Shown here one piece after another: positions 31,190 to 42,728 of a stretch of 64,000 nt of DNA. The stretch is taken from positions 24,221,154 through 24,285,153 of the forward strand of contig JASDDO010000028.1 of NCBI GenBank assembly GCA_030015575.1, given 5' to 3'. Position numbers and translations under genes: made by a program. Under the pieces are notes generated by a model, which was not told the origin of the DNA, ran no database searches, and saw nothing but the letters and a program-made list of their open reading frames with translations. The stretch is from Agapanthus africanus (lineage: Eukaryota > Streptophyta > Magnoliopsida > Asparagales > Amaryllidaceae). Within the stretch, counting starts at the first letter, position 1. Each line of letters starts with the position of its first letter.

Positions 31190-32755
31190 GATGCCTCTTG
31201 TTGAGTTCATGTTCCTTAATTGTTGGAGGGGCCGTGAGTGGCCTACTAAGGATGGCGCCGAGCAGGGTAGCTGCTCGATGCCTCATGGCGAGGGATTTGA
31301 TTCTTAGCGCGGGAGGGACCGTGAGTGGCCTACTAAGGATGGCCGAGCAGGGTAGCTGCTCGGTGCCTCTTGGCGAGGGCTTTGATCCTTAGGGCGGGAG
31401 GGGCCGTGAGTGGCCTACTGAGGATGCGGCCGAACAGGGTATTTGCTCGGTGCCTCTTGGCGAGGGCTTTGATCCCTGGTTTGTTGGGGTAGGGAGCTAC
31501 CAGCCAGGGATAACCGAGCAAGGACGGTCTCGGTTGCCTCTTGCGAAGGCTTTGATCTTTAAGGACGGGCCGGGCAGGGTTGTTGTCCGGTGCCTCTTGG
31601 CGAGGGCTTTGATCCCTGGTTTGGTAGGGAGCTACCGGCCAGGGATAACCGAACAAAGGCGGGTCTGGTTGCCTCTGTGAGGATTTTGATCCTTGGTTTG
31701 TTGGGGTAGGGAGCTACCAGCCAGGGATAACCGAGCAAGGGTGGGCCCGATTGCCTCTTTTCGAGGGCTTTTCATCCTTAGCGCGGGAGGGGCCGTAAGT
31801 GGCCTACTAAGGATGGCCGAGCAAGGTTACTGCCCGGTGCCTCTTGGAGAGGGCTTTTTATCCACAAGGATGGCCGAACAGGGTTGTTGCCCAGTGCCTC
31901 TTGGTGAGGGCTTTTATCCCTGGCGTCGTGGGGTAGAGAAGCTACCAGCCAGGGATAGCCAAGCAGGGTAGCTGCAGGGCTGCCTCTTGGCTAGGGCTTT
32001 GATCCCTGGCATTGTGGGGTAGGCGATCTACCGGCCTGGGATAGCCGAGAAGGGTAGCTGCAGGGCTGCCTCTTGGCGAGGGCTTTGATCCCTGGCGTTG
32101 TGGGGTAGGCGAGCTACCTGTCAGGGATAACCGAGCAGGGTAGCTGCTGGGCTGCCTCTTGGTGAGGGCTTTGATCCCTGGCGTTATGGGGTAGAGAAGC
32201 TACCGGCTAGGGACAGCCGAGTAAGATAGCTATTGGGCTGCCTCTTCGTGAGGGCTTAGATGTCTGGCGTTGTGGTGTAGGGGGAGCTACCGGTCAGGGA
32301 TAGCCGAGCAGGGTAGCTGCTGGATTGCCTCTTCGTGAGGGCTTAGATCCCTGGCATTGTGGGGTAGGAAAGCTACCAGCCAAGGATAGCCGAGTTGGGT
32401 AGTTGCTGGGCTGCCTCTTCGTGAGGGCTTAGATCTCTGGCGTTGTGGGGTAGGGAAGCTACCAGCCAGGGATAGCCGAGCAGGGTAACTTCTAGGCTGC
32501 CTCTTCGCGATGGATTAGATCCGTGGCGTTGTGGGATAGGGTAGCTACCAGCCAGGGATAGCCGAGTAGGGTAGCTGCTGGGCTCCCTCTTCGTGAGGGC
32601 TTCGATCCTTGGCGCTGGAAGGGCCGTGGGAGGCCTGCCAAGGATGAACCAAGCAGTGAGGCTGCTCGGTCGCCTCTTAGTGAGGGCTTAGATCCCTGGC
32701 GTCATGGGGTAGGGAAGTTACCAGCCAAGGATAGCCGAGCAGGGTAGCTGCTGGG
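31190..32755 (-). repeat. ~86-bp tandem repeat array of D2
   Basis: About 18 units, inverse in orientation to the D1 array, share GCCTCTTGGCGAGGGCTTTG and GCCGAGCAGGGTAGCTGC. Stem variants stay paired: CCCTGGC with GCCAGGG in some units, CCTTAG with CTAAGG in others. Element B interrupts the last visible unit. Confidence 0.9.
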
Positions 32756-34498
32756 TGTTTACCGCCGGAAACCGGGAAAGACTGACGTTTTGCCTGAATC
32801 TGGGGCAGATGCTATTTGGTTTTATCCGTCCACCTCTCCGAAGATGCCAAGTTGATTTATGGCACCGTGTATCGGAGGTTTAGACGGATGCGGCCGATAT
32901 AGCAGACTTCGTTAGATTCCCCCTCGTTTGAGGGGGTTTTGATTGTGGGGACGCTCTTCCCTGCAGGTGCAAGCCCCTGCAGTTAATTACGTTACCGCAT
33001 CGCGGTAACAACTTTCTCCTTCTCCAGAATTTCACTTCATGTCGTGGGTGTTTGTTTTGTTTGTGGTTGCCCGTGGATTGTATACGGGGACTAATTTATG
33101 TCGTCGCCCGTAGGAAGTGATTAGTCCAAATCCGTATTTACTTAGATTTGGGTTTGGTGTTTTAATTTAAGGATACGTTAGCCATATTGAGGCTAAGATC
33201 AACTTAAACGTTCGTTAAGGATACGTTAGCCTAATCTCCAGACTAAGATCAACTTAACGGGATCGTTTGGATCCGACAAGAGAGCAATTGGCTCTATTGT
33301 TTAGTCTAATGATGTTGCGGTCGATTTCCAGTTTAGGGACATGGTGGTCCATGTTCCAGTTTAGGGACGTAGGGGTCCATCTCCAGTTTAGGGACGAACA
33401 TTAGTTTAAGGACATTTCGGTCCAACATTCCCATTTTAGGACGAATATTAGTTTAAGGACGTTTCGGTCCACGAGTTTAAGGACCCCGCAGTCCGTATCG
33501 ATGTGTGGTTGTCGGGACCCGTCATCTCTCTGACGTCGTTGAAGGATTACAACGATAGGTGTCAGAGGAATTCGGAGATGTACCCTTGAACCGGATGTAA
33601 ATTGATTTAGGAGAGCAGTCTTGCCCAGTCAATTTAATTTGAGGACTTACGGCCATGATTGGGCTAAGTCCGGTTAAAAACAATGTTCAACGTTTTTATT
33701 TATCTTTGGCCTATTAAGCCTGTGCTAGGGCTTTGCCCTTGTTTAATAATGCACTGCATTTTCTTCTAGCCTGCTAGGGCTTTGGGCTCTGTCCCTTTGT
33801 AAATGATGCAGAGCATCTGTTTTGGTTTGGGCTCTGCCCTTTTTTAAAATAATGCATTGCATTTTATTTGGCCTGTTAGGCCTTTTTTAATTGGGCTTGG
33901 CCCTTCTGCGGTGCATTAATTACTTGACAGTGGCTTGTCATGCGCTTTGCGCCAATTACTGAGCGCAAGCGCTTGTCGTGGTGACACGTGTCACACTCTG
34001 GTGAGCGCAAGCGCAACAGCGCAGTGCGCTGCGCCAGTGCGCTGCGCCAGTGCGCTGCGCTGTTGCGCTACTGACACGTGGCGTGCTCTGGTGAGTTACG
34101 CCAACTTTAAAGAGAAATGCTCTATTTTTAAAAGCGCATAGCGCAAGTGGTTCTGGAGCTGACACGTGGCGCTCTCTGGTCGCTTGCGCCAACCCAGGAG
34201 CGCAACAGTGCAGTTTTTTCAAGTGCAAGGCACTGTTTCAATAACTTGATAATCTTTAAGATTCCAGAACCAATGGTTCATAAACAAGTGCAAAGCACTG
34301 TTATTATTTATTTTTTATTGAAGATCATTGATCTTATTCTTAGATCAATGATCTATTCAGAAGAAGTTCTTCTCTTTTTTTTGTAAAGGTTTTTACCTTC
34401 TTTCCCTTCTTGAGTTCTTCTCAAAATTCTTCAGAGTTCTCTCTGTTTTGTTGTTTTTGAAGTTCTTGATCTTCTTTTCTGAATTGAGGTCTAGGGGC

Positions 34499-34507
34499 CT
34501 TTATATA
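34499..34507 (-). promoter_or_regulatory. sense TATA box of the B LTR
   Basis: The minus strand reads TATATAAAG. A donor-like AG|GTAAAA occurs about 110 bases downstream, as in A. Confidence 0.5.
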
Positions 34508-34674
34508 GTGCCCATTAATTTGTTAAATTTGTTAAAGAGATCCTTCTCTGAGTGATTTGGGGAATTTTCCCCACCGTTGGATCTTTGATCCAAGGGCTTC
34601 TGTTTTACAGAAAACAATCTTCTTGTTTTAACAAGAACAGAAGGATCTTACTGGAATTTTAATTCTGTTTGGCG

Positions 34675-34920
34675 CAGATGCACCAGCGCTTGACACGTGT
34701 CGCACAGCGCAGAGCGCAGCGCAACTGCGTTGCCACGTGCCACGTGTCGCGCAGCGCAACTGCGCTGCCACGTGTCGCGCAACGCAGAGCGCAGATCATC
34801 TGAAGCGTTGCTTCTTTTAATTTTGTTTTAAATAGAGCCTTGCTCTGATTGGACGCGCTGCCTTGGGCGCTGCGCTGACGCATCAACTTTTGACACGTGG
34901 CGCGTTGCGCGCAGCGCAAG
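34675..34920. promoter_or_regulatory. G-box array between divergent TATA boxes of the B LTR
   Basis: GACACGTGTCGC, GCCACGTGTCGCGC and GACACGTGGCGCG alternate with GCGCAGCGCAACTGCGC palindromes. At least five CACGTG cores lie within 250 bases. A further cluster lies at 33980-34175. Confidence 0.6.
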
Positions 34921-35164
34921 GAATTTGAAGCGTTGCTTCAATTATAAAAATTTAAATTTTCAAAGTAGAGCTTTACTCTGATTGGGGGAAATCAAAAGTG
35001 TTGCTTCATTTCCCGCCTTAGAATTTGAACAGAGCTTTGCTCTGATTGGGATAAACAAATCCTCCCCCCACCGTTGCGCTTACGTGGCCCCAAACGTGAG
35101 CGCAACGGTGACAGAATTCCAACCGTTGCGGCAACTTTTGGAAGTTGAAAGGGCATTTGATGCC

Positions 35165-35173
35165 TATAAATAG
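35165..35173 (+). promoter_or_regulatory. antisense TATA box and intron-like leader of the B LTR
   Basis: TATAAATAG is followed by a leader and a donor-like AG|GTAAAA at 35292-35297. An acceptor-like pyrimidine tract ending TTCTTCCAG lies at 35712-35720, five bases before the ATG of the antisense ORF. The same TATA, spacing and donor exist in A. Confidence 0.55.
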
Positions 35174-35725
35174 GACCTTTGGTTCTCAACAGATAATTAT
35201 CATCTTTAAGATTTTTACTTTCAAAACTTTAGAGCTTTGCTCTTGCCTTTAAGGACTCCCAGAGTTAGATTTTCTTCAAAAGAAACTTTTTAGGTAAAAA
35301 TTAATCTTGAAATAAATTAATTTCAATTAATAAAGCCTTGCTCTCATAGATCTTTTGATCTAAAGAAAACCCCTTTGGGGTTTCACCAACAGAGCCTTGC
35401 TCTCAAGAATCTGTTTCAGGGTTTCTTAACCCACGAACAGATCTTTGCTCTTTGGCAAAACATAGATCTCTTTGATCAAAAAAAATGATGAACTCTTAAG
35501 AGTTTGAATATGGATAATGAAGATTAAAAATGGAGTTTTGTCTTTAATGGATTATATCATCTTTTAATAGTAAGGCTCTCAGAGTTCTCGGGAAATTTCT
35601 TTAAATTCCCCTCATTATTGAATTTTGACAGTCACTCTTGTTTGCAGAGCGTTGCTCTCGAGGAGCTTAACTCTCTGTGTCTTTTTTTTATCGCTAATCT
35701 TCCCATGATGTTTCTTCCAGGCATT

Positions 35726-36232
35726 ATGGCGGTACGTCTATACAGTTTGCACGAATTCATCACTTACGAGGACATCCGCGTACAGGGCCGTCAACAACAC
35801 CAAGAGTTTACAGATGCCCAGTGTGCGGAAGTCATGGGTCGTCTGAACGCACGCGTTGGTTGGCTGCTCCCCCGCCGTTCTGCTCTATTGAAAGTCGTGC
35901 TGGGAGCAGTTTGGAGAGCACTCCCGGGGTTCTACGAGACCATGCCGCTCAATGCGCTGGACGATGCCGAAGACAATGTGCATTCAGTGTACCTGTCGGG
36001 GCTGATCTCGAAGAAACGGCGGGATATCCTCATCGACATTCTGCATCAAATTTTCCAGCAGACGACGATAATCGCTACTTATCAAAGGATAGGGGGCCTT
36101 GCCGAAGATCTTGACACACATGAGCGCGAGAGGCTGCGCACGAGAATAATCAGAAAGGCCAGAAGAACTCTAGATGGCCTTACTTTTGAATTTCTCAATC
36201 CGTGCCCTGGATCTGAGGTTATACCATTGTAA
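35726..36232 (+). CDS. antisense ORF of element B, 168 aa, unknown family
   Basis: It looks whole. It runs opposite to element B between the 3' LTR and the 3' repeats, the place where Grande-type Tat elements carry an antisense gene. I recognise no domain. The product starts MAVRLYSLHEFITYEDIRV, is largely helical-looking with no membrane segment, has a basic stretch LRTRIIRKARRTL near the C-terminus, and ends PGSEVIPL. The frame is open 108 bases further upstream, but this ATG is chosen because a 3' splice-site-like sequence lies just before it. Base composition is more even than the AT-rich LTR beside it, as expected for coding sequence. It could be a captured host gene or a long-standing accessory gene of this family. 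Confidence 0.6.
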   Translation: MAVRLYSLHEFITYEDIRVQGRQQHQEFTDAQCAEVMGRLNARVGWLLPRRSALLKVVLGAVWRALPGFYETMPLNALDDAEDNVHSVYLSGLISKKRRDILIDILHQIFQQTTIIATYQRIGGLAEDLDTHERERLRTRIIRKARRTLDGLTFEFLNPCPGSEVIPL

Positions 36233-36544
36233 TAATTTGAATAATGTTTTTGCTTATTTTCTTTATGATTGTAAGAACCCTTTGTAATAGGAATGGAAAA
36301 TTTCTCATTTCAGCTTGTCTTATTTCTCGTTCTGAGCCTTTTGCACATGCATGAATGAGTGTGTCTCAAATGCTTGATCAAACGCCATTCAGATGTTCTT
36401 TTTGTCGCTTTCTTCTTCCTTTTATTATCGGCATGCTGTCTTGATAAACATGGTTGACAGATAATAGAGTAAGCATCTTGGTTTCTTCGAGAGGTAGCGA
36501 TGGCTTAGGCCGCAGGTTCAGATCTGCTACCTAAGACCTTTCAA

Positions 36545-36720
36545 CTCTATGAGCCGTGAGGGTCTCATAGAGACTTTTCTCCCTACGGATTGAGAGGATC
36601 TCGTAGGTGGATTTTCTCCTTAGGAATCATGAGAATTCCTAAGTGCGTTTTCTCTTATAAGTCGTAAGGATCTTATAAGAGAATTTTCCCTCTTACGAGT
36701 CGAGAGGGCTCGTAAGAGGT
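36545..36720. repeat. hairpin array, class 1 (conserved loop, changing stems)
   Basis: Successive units of about 40 bases read stem-loop-stem. TCTATGAG pairs with CTCATAGA, TTAGGAAT with ATTCCTAA, and CTTACGAG with CTCGTAAG. The loops stay near TCGTGAGGAT / CCGTGAGGGT. More copies lie at 43867-44040 and 44217-44395. Confidence 0.8.
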
Positions 36721-36849
36721 TGTTTCCCTCCTTGTCGAGATTCGACTTTGGAGAGTGAGACCCGTGGATAGTATGCAAGAGACCGTTTTAGACCGACTTG
36801 CAGGATCCCAGTGCTTAGGAAATAAGTTTTTTAATCCCTGCTGCCTAAG

Positions 36850-37463
36850 GCTTCATCTTGTAAGTCGAGACGAATCGAGAAGTCCTCGCGAAGACACTAA
36901 TTTCCTCACGAGTCGAGACGAATCGAGCAGCTCTTGTCAAGGAAACTGATTTCCCTGAGTGGAAGTATTTTGCCGAGGACGCTGGTTTTCTCGAGGTTGA
37001 AACGAATCGGAGTATTCCTGCGGAGACAGTGGTTTCTCTGAGGGCCGACGCGAATCAGGAGGCTCTCATCAAGGACGCTAGTTTCCCTGAATTGAGGTAT
37101 TTGCCAGGGACACTGGTTTCTCTGGGGTTGAAACGAATCGATGTATTCCTGCAAAGACGCTAGTTTCTCTGCGGGTCGACGCGAATCAGGATGTTCTCGT
37201 CAAGGACACTGGTTTCCCTGAGTCGAAGGATTTTGCCGAAAACACTGGTTTCTTCGGGGTTGAAACGAATCGGAGTATTCCTGCGGAGACACTGGTTTCT
37301 CTGAAGGCCGACGCGAATCAGGAGGCTCTTATCAAGGACGCTAGTTTTCCTGAATTGAGGTATTTACCAGGGACACTGGTTTCCGTAGGGTTGAAACGAA
37401 TCGATGTATTCCTGCAAAGATGCTAGTTTCTCTGCGGGTCGACGCGAATCAGGATGTTCTCGT
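36850..37463. repeat. hairpin array, class 2 (left part)
   Basis: Units of about 50-60 bases keep the loop CACTGGTTT or CGCTAGTTT and a spacer like TGAAACGAATCG or CGACGCGAATCAGG. Stem halves vary together, for example CCAGGGA with TCTCTGG and GCAAAGA with TCTCTGC. The array is interrupted by E1 and resumes at 42729. Confidence 0.8.
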
Positions 37464-37879
37464 TGTAGGGTGTTTTTCGTCACCCCATTGAGATGGGAAT
37501 ACGCGCGCACTTGTCAGGCATACTACAGATTCCCCCTGCCTAGGGTAGGCCGGGGTTTAATGATTGTGGGGATCCGAATCTCCGGCAGCCGCGGACTAAG
37601 CTGCCGTTAATTACCCCTCGCCTTTGGAGCGAGGGAACCTCCGATTGACGGGTTAAACTGGTCATGCGAACTCAATGTGCAGTGTGCGTGTGTTGTGTTT
37701 TGAAAGGGGGGTTTGGATATATCGGGAGCCACGCAGAGTTTTTACGGGGGTCCCGCTACCCGGATAGCGGGCGGGGGTCAAGGGGGCTAGCAGCCCCCTT
37801 ACGGGGTGCGGGGCAGCGTCCCGTTAGAAATTTTTTTCTAACAGGGACAGTGTCGTGGTGTATGTGTGCGTGCACATAT

Positions 37880-37882
37880 GTG

Positions 37883-37919
<37 letters not shown>

Positions 37920-37922
37920 ATA
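37880..37922 (+). repeat. TA/TG microsatellite in E1
   Basis: TATATATATA is followed by about ten TG units. A second TA run lies at 38413-38442. Confidence 0.85.
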
Positions 37923-38014
37923 AGAAGAAAAAAAGGGAAGAAAAGGCATCCAAAGGATGCGTGGGGGCAGCACCTTGGGCGCTGTGCGCCCAGGTGCTGT
38001 GCGCTCAGGCGCTA

Positions 38015-38330
38015 GAGTGCCACGTGTCGGCACGTGGGCGCTCTGCGCTTGAGCACTGGGTGCTTGAGCGCAAGCGTGCCACGTTTCGATACGTGGGCGC
38101 TTTGCGCTTCAGCGCCTGACGCTCGAGCGCAAGTGCGCCACGTGTCGGCACGGGGGCGACTTGCGCCTGAGCGCTTGCACTTGAGCGCAAGCGCGCCACG
38201 TGTCGGCACATGGGTAACTTGCGCCCGAGCGCAGGGCGCTGTAGTGCAAACGCGCCACGTGTCGGCGCATGGACGCTTTGCGCTTGAGCGCTGAGCGCTT
38301 GAGCGCAAGCGCGCCACGTGTCGGCACACG
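38015..38330. repeat. G-box repeat array of E1
   Basis: Five or more units carry GCCACGTGTCGGCAC-type sequence spaced by GCGCTTGAGCGC-type palindromes, about 65 bases apart. The reading frames (ADTWR- and SARGR-rich) come from the repeat. Confidence 0.75.
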
Positions 38331-39439
38331 GGCGCTCTGCGCTTGAGCACCGGTGAGAAAATGAGGCTTTTAGCCTAAGAAACAGAAGCTATGCTTCAGA
38401 AAGGAAATATTTGTTGTTATATATATATATATATATATATATGGAGTTAAAACTCCTAGGATGTTTTGAAGCTGATGAAGGGGGTTCTTCTTCTTCCTCC
38501 TGTTGTTTGGCCGGATCTTGAAGATCAAGAAGTAGGAGATTTTAAAAATCACTCCTTTTTTAGATCTGATGGGAGATCTGAGTTCCCCTTTGTGGGTTTT
38601 GTGGTGGAAAACTACTTAGTTTTGGAAAAGAAAGAGTAAAACTCTTGATTTAATTCAAAAGAAATGAGAAGGTTTAGAACCTTGGAGAAGGAGCAAGAGG
38701 CACAAAGAACCCTAGTTTTGGGGGGAATGAAAAAGTGTATGCTTTATTCATCATCATGTTGCCTCATATTGTCACGACCCAGAGTTTGGCCCATGACCGG
38801 CACTTAACCACGTAACGTCTACAGGCGTAACGCGACTAAGTAAGCCGAAAACCCAGAAATCAAACCAGTAAAAGTATAGAGTGTTTTAAGCATTTAATAG
38901 AACAAATTACTAAGATAGCAACATATGACGCCGTAGCGAAGAAAATGAGCAACAAGTGGGAAACATCACAGATAGAATGAACTGCATAAGAAATGTCGGC
39001 TCACAACGAGCTCGACGCCAGAATCCAAAATAATATACATTGTCCTCACAACTGGTCTCTAAGTCAATACATAAGTGGTAGATGGAGAGTACTAGATACA
39101 ACAATGTACATAACTGAAAGATAACCAGATACCGTACAAAACCCACCTATCAGCAAAAGAGCTAGTACACCAACTGTAGGGGTATCTGTGTCAAAAGATG
39201 TAAGAACGCAGCCTGCCGCGACTACTCCGAAGGGCAACCTGCAAACACTGTGGCACAACGGGGGTGAGTTGCCAACTCGTGAATAGAAGATAACATATAA
39301 AGGTAATCGCGAGTATGCACGTGCTACTTTACTCTAACCTATATCAACAAAATAGCATCTATATGATGAACTGGATGCTCAAGCATGCAACAAGTGCGAC
39401 CTAATAACATCTCCATGTAATGAGCAAGAAATGTGGTGA

Positions 39440-39765
39440 TCCTGTATAGCAATACGATCTAACAACCCTATATAGAATGAACAGGGTATGCAATGATCAG
39501 GTGTAGCAATGCAATCTAACAACCCTATATAGAATGAACAGGGTATGCAATGATCAGGTATAGCAATGCAATCTAACAACCCTATATAGAATGAACAGGC
39601 CCTATATAGAATGAACAGGGTATGCAATGATCAGGTATAGCAATGCAATCTAACAACCCTATATAGAATGAACAGGGTATGCAATGATCAGGTATAGCAA
39701 TGCGATCTAACAACCCTATATAGAATGAACAGGGTATGCAATGATCAGGTATAGCAATGTGTACT
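39440..39765 (+). repeat. 57-bp tandem repeat in E2
   Basis: About five to six units share AACAGGGTATGCAATGATCA and CAACCCTATATAGAATG. One unit is shortened near 39593-39612. Confidence 0.9.
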
Positions 39766-40454
39766 ATATCAGGTATAATAGATACAGGATGAGATATCAA
39801 TAACTACATACTGAGCGTGGGAAATATAACATTTACACGGAATGTCATCGTGGAAAGTATAATCGATACCCATCTATGTACCCAAATCCCAATACTACTC
39901 AGGCGTCGTCATCCTCCTCAGCCCTCCAATCCTGTAAATCTCATAACCGTGAGTGCCCAACATCGGCACCCAAAATATCAAGAAATACTCGTGCCAAGCA
40001 TCGACACGCAAATCCTCCTGTATAGGGCATCCGTCAGTCCGGATATGCCCACGGGCTCTGTCTGCGGTATTGGCCCTCGGCCCCGGCAGTACGAGTCGTC
40101 CCGTATCCATCCATAGACTCTGGTTGGTATCCTCCGGATAACCGCCAGGTCCAACCAATCACCGGTAGGTAGTAGTCCCTCCGCCGGGCTCACCGTCTAA
40201 CCAATACGAGTCTTCTCGTCCCGGGGTACCGTACCGGGTCCACCATGTACCCGCAATCGGTGCCTACCTCTCCTCGAATCGGGTATACTCACACAAGCTC
40301 TCTACAACCGAGAAAACTCATGGTGGACGCACTAAAATATCATATCAAGGAGAACCGGGTTTTTAAATAATTAACTATACTCTTTGAAATATCCACGGTT
40401 TCCCCAAATCCAGAAATTTACATGGAAACAACATATCTCAATGTGTAATCTAAG

Positions 40455-40720
40455 CAAGTATGAAGATATCAGCATATGTGTGCACTGGCACGAATATACA
40501 GTGTGCATGTGCGCAGGTATGAAGATATCAGTATCTGTGTGCACTGGTATGAATATACAGTGTGCATGTGCGCAGGTATGAAGATATCAGTATATGTGTG
40601 CACTGGTATGAATATACAGTGTGCATGTGCGCAGGTATGAAGATATCAGTATATGTGTGCACTGGTATGAATATACAGTGTGCATGTGCGCAGGTATGAA
40701 GATATCAGTATATGTGTTAT
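40455..40720 (+). repeat. 59-bp tandem repeat in E2
   Basis: About four and a half nearly identical units share TATGAAGATATCAGTATATG and GTGTGCATGTGCGCAGG. The near-identity suggests recent expansion. Confidence 0.9.
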
Positions 40721-41854
40721 GCGGCAAATCATGACAACATCAATAGGGTAGAATCAGTATGGTATATGATTTATAGCAATCCTATAATGTGAGTGTCATG
40801 GCAATCACTAACGGTGTGAATGTAGCATATCAAACGTGCTCGTGCGACTTGAACCGCTAGTGACAGTGCAGTGCCCTAGGCTATCATTTCTATATGCAAC
40901 AATAAGGTATGCTACTACAGTTCATATGAACATCTACAATCTAATATCCTGACTCGCCCTGACGCTTAACGCCATACGGGCGATTTCCCCGTAGATGTTA
41001 AATCTACTCACCTGGTCGTGCGCTACTCGTAGCCGACCACCTGCTTTCCTTTCGTAGCTTCGTCCGACGTACCCGCCTGCGAACCTGGAATTACACAAGA
41101 ATCCATATATAAGCAACTATCTCGCAAAATGCGATATCGGAGTCAAACGATACGCTCGCGTCGCAAACTAAACGTGCGTGAGTACGATACGCTAAACGTG
41201 TGCACGCGTCTAAAACTAACCCCGATACGCCGCGATACGCTGCATCACGGAACCCTCTCGCGTATCGCGCGAACCAAACGTACTAGAAATACGATATAAC
41301 GCTCCAGATTCTACCCAGGCTAACAAATTACAAAACTATACATACCACTGGCCTAGAAATCATCACAGGCTCCTACCCATCCAATCAAAACCCAAAACTT
41401 CCCCTGTCTGGCCGCAAATTGCGGCCAGAAAGGAAAAATCGGTGGCCTCGCATTGGGATGGGGGTCTCGGGCTTTGGTGGTGTGGTCAGGGTATATCTAG
41501 TGTGCTCCAGTTTCCTCAATTTCAACCTGAACTACCCGGGCCTATAGCAGATCACAGAAATCCAACAAGTTTGCTTAAAATCACTAAATTGCACAATTTG
41601 AAACCTTATGGTATTTTGGTGAAATCTGGGGTCTAACTAGGTTTACATGGCCTTAATAACACCTAATTAGGCTAGATTAACTAACACTAACAGCACTAAA
41701 CCATAAGTTCACACAAATCACTATTTCAAGCACAAAACTCACTTTTTACACAAACCGAAGCTAAACTACGTATACGCTAATCAAACATGAAGTTGGGCTT
41801 AGATTCTATACCTTACAAGACCCTAGGTGCAAGGAGGAAGGAGGTGGAGAGGAT

Positions 41855-41990
41855 GGAGGTGCTACTGCAGCTGCTGGGGCTGTTGTTGGTGTTGCTGCTG
41901 CTGCCACTGCCTGCTGCTGCTGCTTCTGCTTCTGCTGCTGTGGCTGCTGCTTCTCTCTCTCTCTCTCTCTCTCTCAGCTGAGTGTGTGTG
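41855..41990 (+). repeat. CTG-rich and TC-rich low-complexity tract in E2
   Basis: A degenerate CTG/GCT trinucleotide tract runs into a (TC)n run and then GTGTGTG. The leucine/alanine and serine frames here are not genes. Confidence 0.85.
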
Positions 41991-42728
41991 TGTGAGTTGT
42001 GGGGAAATGATCAAGGAAATGAGGCCCCAAGTCAAAAGACCCCCCCTCTCTCTCCCTCTCTCTTCATTTAATGAGCATGGCTCAAGCCATGCCCATACCC
42101 CCTCTCTCATGCACCAAGTCAACAAAACAAAAAAAGAAATTCAAATAATAAAACACACAAATAATAAACCCCAATTAAATCCTAAAGCACTTAATACAAA
42201 TGGGTTAACCCTCCATGGTTGTTAATCATGGTTTTAACCCTAAATCTAACCCTAGTTAACATGCACAAGTGTGTGTGTGCCTAGATAAATCCTAATAAAA
42301 TATTCAATAAATTAGAATAAAACATCAAAAACTTAATTTGGTAAACTTTTTACCAAAAACTATCTATTAAAATATAAACTATCCCCTAAACACGACCTAA
42401 GGTGTTACACATATAGGCTTACATATTTATATATAGCCCCTTGGGCTTTACAAAAATGGCATTTTAGCCATCCCATGGCTCATGTGCCATTTCATTTTTG
42501 CACATAAGCCATGGGCTTACAAAATATTGGCTTTATGCCCATTTTGTTTGCATAAACAATTACATAAAAATTATTTATTGCATGATTTTGTTGTTGGCGT
42601 GGGGAGGCTGGCCGCGGGCTCGACTTGGGCATGGGCCCGCTTGACCTGGGCTTAGGCCCACCTAGTTTGGGGTTGACCTTGACTTTGATTTGGTCAACCG
42701 GGATGCAAATTTTGACTTCAACACTCGT

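Larger units (their letters stand above)
27500..32755 (-). mobile_element. Tat-like element D2, 3' end
   Basis: This is the mirror-image relative of D1. From left to right it has a 3' LTR (minus orientation), a polypurine tract, an antisense gene on the plus strand, and ~86-bp tandem repeats. Element B is inserted into the repeats at 32755/32756, so the rest of D2 lies past the right window edge. The left end adjoins host DNA. The antisense gene is broken, with a few breaks. Confidence 0.8.
32756..35600 (-). repeat. 3' LTR of element B (right end approximate)
   Basis: It begins TGTTTACCGCC and then follows the A LTR block by block: GC-rich palindromic block (32930-33010), TTTAAGGACGTTTCGGTCC units (33330-33480), GGGCTCTGCCC-type palindromes, G-box arrays, and the two TATA boxes. 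The right border falls somewhere between 35300 and 35720; I could not fix it. There is no trace of the inverted right arm seen in A. Confidence 0.65.
38770..42409 (-). mobile_element. E2: probable solo LTR inside E1
   Basis: Ends are TGTCACGACCC...GGTGTTACA, with a perfect 5-bp duplication CATAT at 38765-38769 and 42410-42414. Read on the minus strand it begins TGTAACACC and ends GTCGTGACA, like many chromovirus (Tekay/Del-type) LTRs, so I orient it minus. It is 3.6 kb long without a credible coding region. A solo LTR is most likely; a large non-autonomous element is possible. Confidence 0.75.
37464..42723 (-). mobile_element. E1: probable solo LTR, itself hosting E2
   Basis: Ends are TGTAGGG...TTCAACA, flanked by a perfect 5-bp duplication CTCGT (37459-37463 and 42724-42728) within the class 2 hairpin array. 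Without E2 it is about 1.6 kb. A GC-rich left block (37520-37640) resembles the left block of the A/B LTR in layout, and a G-box array lies at 38015-38330. No coding part is seen, so a solo LTR of a related Tat-type family is most likely. Confidence 0.8.

Noticed and set aside
37664-38350. Cysteine- and RHVARLRSS-rich frames near the TG microsatellite
   Set aside because: Microsatellite and G-box repeat translation; no start context or family match.
41787-42225. Leucine/alanine-rich frame resembling a signal peptide
   Set aside because: It is a CTG/TC low-complexity tract within the E2 LTR, not a secreted protein.
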